Source of the DNA: Styela clava
Taxonomy: Eukaryota > Chordata > Ascidiacea > Stolidobranchia > Styelidae
Assembly: GCF_964204865.1 (NCBI RefSeq)
Contig: NC_135254.1
Location: 8,871,001-8,935,000, forward strand
Length of the DNA stretch: 64,000 nt
Direction: 5' to 3'
Part shown: one piece after another, positions 59,376 to 64,000 of the stretch
How the letters are laid out: every line of letters begins with the position of its first letter
How positions within the stretch are numbered: the first letter of the stretch is position 1
Notes under the pieces: generated by a model
Seen by the model: the letters and a program-made list of their open reading frames with translations, nothing else
Databases searched by the model: none
Told to the model about the DNA's origin: nothing
Program-made: the position numbers and the translations under genes

Positions 59376-62156
59376 ATGAACAACAGTAAGTAGTTTGTTT
59401 TATGTTATCTCAAAGAATAACAAAATTTGCTTTTTTACGACTTATCCTTTTAAATAGTAAACTTAATGTATATATTTTCTATAGATTTAATCGAAGTTTG
59501 TTTTACTGTATTTTTGCTGGTATGGCCGTATCCAGTTTGTTTGTTGTTTTTAAAAGCACCTTAACTGTCTGGGGTATTGTACGACTTGAAGCATGGTTCC
59601 CAATAAGTAAAACAAAAGGAGAAGCAAGTAATCACTAGGGACTAAATGTTACAATTAAATTCATGATAGGCAGCAAATCATACCTTCCAGAAGAGTCATT
59701 CGAAGGACTTAATGCTTTGTTGTTTCAGTGAATAATTAGTTAAAAATCGAAAATGTTTAAAATTGATATTCAGATATACTCGTCACATCATTCCTGATTT
59801 GCTTGACGCTACGATATTCTAGCTGCTCAATTATCCGTCGCTCTGTTCAAGGAAGGGCGAGTGCGAGAGATGCAACGAAGTGGATGAATCTTCCTGATGG
59901 AGACAATTGGAACATTCCTTATGTGATGGAAGGAGTCAGTAAGTCAATCAATGATTCAGATCCATACTTTTATGGAATAATCCGAAAACTACATTTTTAT
60001 CACCCATTCGCGTAATTGTGAAATATTTTTTATTTCCGATTTATAGTATTTGTATTGCGAAGTTTGGCCATGCACATCACATCGAAAAGGGTGTTATAAA
60101 TTTTGCTATGCCGAGCACACTAGCATGAAGTCACGATTGATACCCTATTACCCTACCTCCAGAATATGTCTACTGATCGTAGCGATATTTCGTCAAACAT
60201 GACCGGTACTCTCTTATGTAACTTGACTTGAACTTAACATTTCTCTGGGTTACTTTCAGGTAGCACTTTGATCATTTTATCATGCACAGCTTGACATTGT
60301 TGTTTAGATATAAATGCTCAAGTTGCGATAAGATATGCAATCAATGATTTTCATGAAACCACCTGTCTGAGATTTATTCCAAGAACAACGGAAAAGTATT
60401 TCGTGAAGTTTGTTGACGATCGTGGTTGCTACGCACAAATTGGACGACGGGTGGATAAACCGAATACGGTAAATTTTATATAAATAATCAATCTTGACAA
60501 TGTTCTGTACACACGACCTATATATTTGAGTATTCGTAACATCCAACAAGCTATAATTAATCTGAATCCTTTTTATCGAATTCATAATCAAAATTTATCG
60601 AGTGCTTTTCATCCAGCAATATTCATAGAATCTTTTACCATAACAGATTTAACCCTTTGCTCTCAATTATTGTAAATAAAGTACAATTTTGTGCCAAAAA
60701 TAATTGTAGTCTTGCGCAAGTTATATTCACCAGCTAAGTTGCAACTTTTTGCCTTATTTGATTGGCAATTCTCGAATTTACCACTAGTCAGGAGTGCATT
60801 TAGCTTCACTCAACTTTGTTTAAATGCCATAAACTAGATGTCTAATATAGAGAACCGAGTGAATATATTGGCGATGTTGTATACATGTAAGTAGCTCGCG
60901 TAAATTTGGCAGAATCAGAACCCATGATTTTTTTTAATATTTTTACGGTCGAAAAAACAGAAAATTTATTTATTACTTGAAATTCTTTTCGTGTATTGTT
61001 GCGCCCAATTGTCCCAGTTAACTACGACTCTTTGTATAAAAGTAAAATTCTGAATTCTATTGTTTATATGGATAACAGTAATCACCAACGACACCTTGTT
61101 TCTGTTTCATCTTGTTTAAATTTCGATTTCTTTTAGTTATCGGTTAGCGAAGGATGTGAACACAAAGGAATTGTACTACATGAATTGATGCACACAATTG
61201 GATTCTACCACGAACAAGCGAGACCGGATAGAGATGATTACATCTCCATCGTGAAAGAAAATATCATGGAATGTGAGTTTGATTGTAAACAGTTCATTGA
61301 GTAGGAGAGATATTTCAAGAATATGTAGTTGAATCATTTTTGCTTCACAATCATCACTATTATAGCCTGGAGCATATATTACATCGCCAAAGTATAGGGT
61401 GTCCATAAAGTCCTAAAAAAATTCTAAATTAAAATTGCAAAGGGAATTTATCGATACCATATAATATTTTGGCCTTCACAGATGTATTAAATGACGTAAA
61501 AATGATTAAACTGATTGAAAAACAACAAACTTGGTTGAGATATATTGAGAATTGACTTCATAACAAAATTTAAACTGTAAAAGGATTTTATGGACACCCT
61601 CTGGTGATTTGTTGAAATTTCGGCGCTCCAGAAATATGTGTACCAATATGAGGTTACTTATTTTGTTTGCCTACTTTACATCAAGTTGTGTAAAGGGACT
61701 GAAACCTATGGGCAGAGGGTTATATTCACTTGACTAACAAAGACAGTCCCGAACTAGTAATAGAACTAAAATAACGAAAATCGGAATAAAATTATGGCCT
61801 AACCCTAATATGGTACACATACTACGGGGGTACCAAAATTTCATATATCTGACTTGCTTGCTTTTACACCATTTGAAACCTATAAACTAACTTCCTAGTC
61901 TAGTCCTTCCTACTAGTCCTTCGTTTCACTCGTTTTTCCTAAATTAAAAAAATTATTTAAATAAAAATTAGTCGTATTTTTACTCACTGTTTCAGATCAA
62001 GAACATAATTTTAAAAAATTGGATGAATCTAAAGTGGAAAGTTTTGGAATTCCGTATGACGTCTTATCAATTATGCATTATCCGTCAGGAGCGTTCTCGA
62101 GCAACGGGAAAGACACGATTCAAGGAGTGAATGGTGAAAAACTAACTGGCATGCAG
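59376..62156 (+). CDS. secreted astacin metalloprotease, 5 exons seen, 3' part missing
   Basis: A second astacin. Exons are 59376-59385, 59774-59938, 60308-60468, 61137-61272 and 61996-62156, all in phase, giving 211 residues before the last visible donor (CAG|gtcaaa). Exon 1 is only 10 bases; the signal peptide continues in exon 2 ([13 protein letters not shown]...). The catalytic domain begins near [10 protein letters not shown]. Zinc motif [20 protein letters not shown] and Met-turn SIMHY are present. The zinc exon is 136 bases, the same as in astacin 1. Between signal peptide and catalytic domain there is almost no pro-region and no Asp-switch motif, unlike astacin 1. The expected ending (DIxQIxxLYxC and any ShKT domains) was not found before the terminal transposon, so it lies beyond the window or is lost. 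Confidence 0.9.
61740..61835. mobile_element. fragment of the palindromic MITE family
   Basis: Contains aaaattatggcctaacccta and ggtacacatactacgg, as in 50609-50806. Only one half is recognisable. It is in the intron before the Met-turn exon of astacin 2. Confidence 0.7.
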
Positions 62157-62228
62157 GTCAAAAGCATTTAGTTTTACTAAAGCATTTAGTGTGTGGAAGT
62201 TTAATTTAAGAGAGGGTGTTGCTTAGAT

Positions 62229-64000
62229 CAGTGGTTCCCAACCTTTCTACCCTGGCGGACCGGTAAAATTAGTTAATATTTACTCGCGGACCGGCAAAAA
62301 TTGAAATGAGTTGAACAGAAAATAATAACATTTATTTGCGTAATGTCGAGCAATCACTATGCTTTTAGAAGAAAAACTATCAAATAATGGGCCGACCAAA
62401 AAATTGAAATGGGTGGAATATAAAATAATAACATATATTTGCGTAATAAAATGCAGTGCTGGGCACCCATCATGCGTAAAAAAGCACACATCTCACATAA
62501 AAACATGTACATGCCAAATCATGTACAGATATAATTATATATCTCCAGCAATAATTTTGCTTTGTTTCATTTCCAATACAGGATTGCAAGCGGGGCATCA
62601 AAAAAAGGTTTTGTAACACTTAGCTCTACAGCGGCTCGCTGTTGATTTATTTGCTTCGTTTTAATTGAAGCTAGAATTAACTGGTTGAAAATTCGGACAA
62701 CAGTTTGATTGCTCGATAACTTAGCGATGGGTATTCGTTTTCAAGAGAGCTCAAGAATGAGTTGTGACGATGATTTCTTTGTAAATCTGGACTGTAAAAT
62801 ATATGTTTAATCGGGTTCATCATATCCATTCTTCTGCAGTTGATCGGCGCCCCAAATAAATTGATTATCTATTACAATGATAAATTCGTTGCTAACTTGC
62901 TCAAAATCCTGCTGTGAATCACTTGGAAAGGATCTCAGCGGCCAGTGCTTTTATTGCGCGTCTTGTGATCATCTGCATGGTCGTAACAAGTTCAGATCTA
63001 GCTGGGTGTCAAGGTGAAGCTCTGGAATATTATACTGTTCTTGACAGTTTTCGGGTTTTAACAAATAAATATTCATAACCTTTTATTTGGATGGTAATAT
63101 TAATCATGAAAAGCATGCAAAACGGAAAAAGCACACATGCTGATTTTCAGGTTTCTGAATTCCGCGAGCTTTGACGGGGCGCTTTCGAATCGCAACCGAA
63201 AAAGCGAAAAGTGTGATTACTCGGCGCCAAGACGTCGCCAGGCCATTAATACCGAACTTATCAAACAGCAATATGACGGCGGAAGTGAAATTGCGCAATA
63301 AACCAACGTAACTTCGTCTTATTAATCAGGAAAAGCATGCAGAAGGGAAAAAGCACACATGCTGATTTTCAGGTTTCGGATTCTTGCGAGATTTGACGGA
63401 GCGCTTTCGCGAATCGCGATGAATCGGAACCGAAAAAACGAAAAGTGTGATTACCCGGCGCCAGGACGTCGCCAGGCCATTAATACCGAACTTATCAAAC
63501 AGCAATATGACGGCGGAAGTGAAATTGCGCAATAAACCAACGTAACTTCGTCTTATTAATCAGGAAAAGCATGCAGAAGGGAAAAGCACACATGCTGATT
63601 TTCAGGTTTCGGATTCTTGCGAGATTTGACGGAGCGCTTTCGCGAATCGCGATGAATCGGGACCGAAAAAACGAAAAGTGTGATTACTCGGCGCCAGGAC
63701 GTCGCCAGGCCATTAATACCGAACTTATCAAACAGCAATATGGATTCGGATTCTTGCGACATTTGACGGAGCGCTTTCGCGATGAATCGGAACCGGGAAA
63801 GCGAAAAGTGTGAATACACGGCGCCAAGACGTCGCCAGGCCGCACTTATCAAACAGAAATATGACGACGGAAGAGTAATTGCGTAATAAAGCAACGCAAC
63901 TTCATCGTTTCGGTATCGGTAAATCAATTGAGACGGCAGAGAAACGAAATGACGAAATCTCTGGCGGACCGGAAAAAAAGCTTCGCGGATCGCTGCTGCC
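62229..64000. mobile_element. non-autonomous hAT-like element, right end outside window
   Basis: Starts cagtggttcccaacctttct followed by cctggcggaccgg, a known type of hAT terminal sequence. A related ctggcggaccgg string occurs at 63961-63972 near the window end. No transposase is seen. The element contains the 222-base tandem repeats below and interrupts the astacin 2 gene after its fifth exon. Confidence 0.6.
63102..63900. repeat. about 222-base tandem repeats, 3 units plus a partial
   Basis: Units start at 63102, 63324 and 63559 (each near taatcaggaaaagcatgc), with a fourth, shorter one spliced on near 63741. Spacing is 222 and 235; the 13-base difference includes an extra gaatcgcgat. The minus-strand open frames (AVILLFDKFGINGLATSWRR...) repeat with the units and are not independent genes. 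Confidence 0.85.

Noticed and set aside
59402-59638. 78-residue frame between astacin 2 exons 1 and 2
   Set aside because: It lies within intron 1; using it breaks the phase with the next exon, whereas the 59774 acceptor restores a signal peptide.
63104-63927. Repeated minus-strand frames (LLFDKFGINGLATSWRR) as a protein family
   Set aside because: They are copies of the 222-base tandem repeat unit and have no start context or domain.
1-64000. CRISPR array, prophage, bacterial operon or viral genome
   Set aside because: Introns, metazoan gene families and eukaryotic transposons throughout; no spaced short direct repeats or phage genes.

Overview
This is a eukaryotic, AT-rich window with split genes: introns of about 65 to 900 bases with ordinary GT..AG borders. 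The genes I can name are metazoan: DUSP12, a DRAM-type autophagy modulator, folliculin, NAT8-like acetyltransferases and ShKT-tailed astacins. Folliculin and DUSP12 coding regions are each one uninterrupted exon. Strong splice acceptors sit a few to about 60 bases before several start codons, which fits 5'-UTR introns or spliced-leader trans-splicing. With the compact genes and many hAT-type miniature elements, this suggests an invertebrate deuterostome, most likely an ascidian tunicate. The lineage is an inference (about 60% sure). No rRNA, intact tRNA, CRISPR array or virus was seen.

Layout. Bases 327-12690 and 13112-23738 are two copies (A and B) of one tandem segmental duplication. Each copy holds, in order: a relic signal-peptide exon (-), a cysteine-containing secreted-peptide gene (+), a tRNA-like SINE split by a piece of acetyltransferase exon, a second secreted-peptide gene (+), a five-exon NAT8-like acetyltransferase (-), a 17-base minisatellite and other repeats. 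Insertions private to one copy (a 1.6-kb foldback element and others) postdate the duplication. Bases 24-31 kb carry two more peptide genes (-) in a second duplicated block, separated by repeat-rich noncoding DNA. Bases 33.2-41.0 kb are a 2602-base unit repeated three times in tandem; the last unit runs into a complete but frameshifted hAT transposon (40414-43250) with perfect 8-base target-site duplications. Bases 45.5-53.3 kb are a housekeeping block: DUSP12 (+), then DRAM-like and folliculin (both -). Bases 55.3-62.2 kb are two divergently transcribed astacin metalloprotease genes. The last 1.8 kb is a non-autonomous hAT-like element with internal 222-base tandem repeats, running off the window.

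The most unusual content is the family of tiny secreted-peptide genes between 0.9 and 31 kb: six apparently intact genes plus two relic first exons. They share an ATG-GC(N)-A(AT/GT) type start, a splice acceptor about 34 bases upstream, a signal-peptide exon and very short downstream exons, but have strongly diverged mature parts. Four end in Gly or Gly-Lys, as amidated peptides do. I do not recognise the family; it looks like a young cluster of host-defence or signalling peptides.
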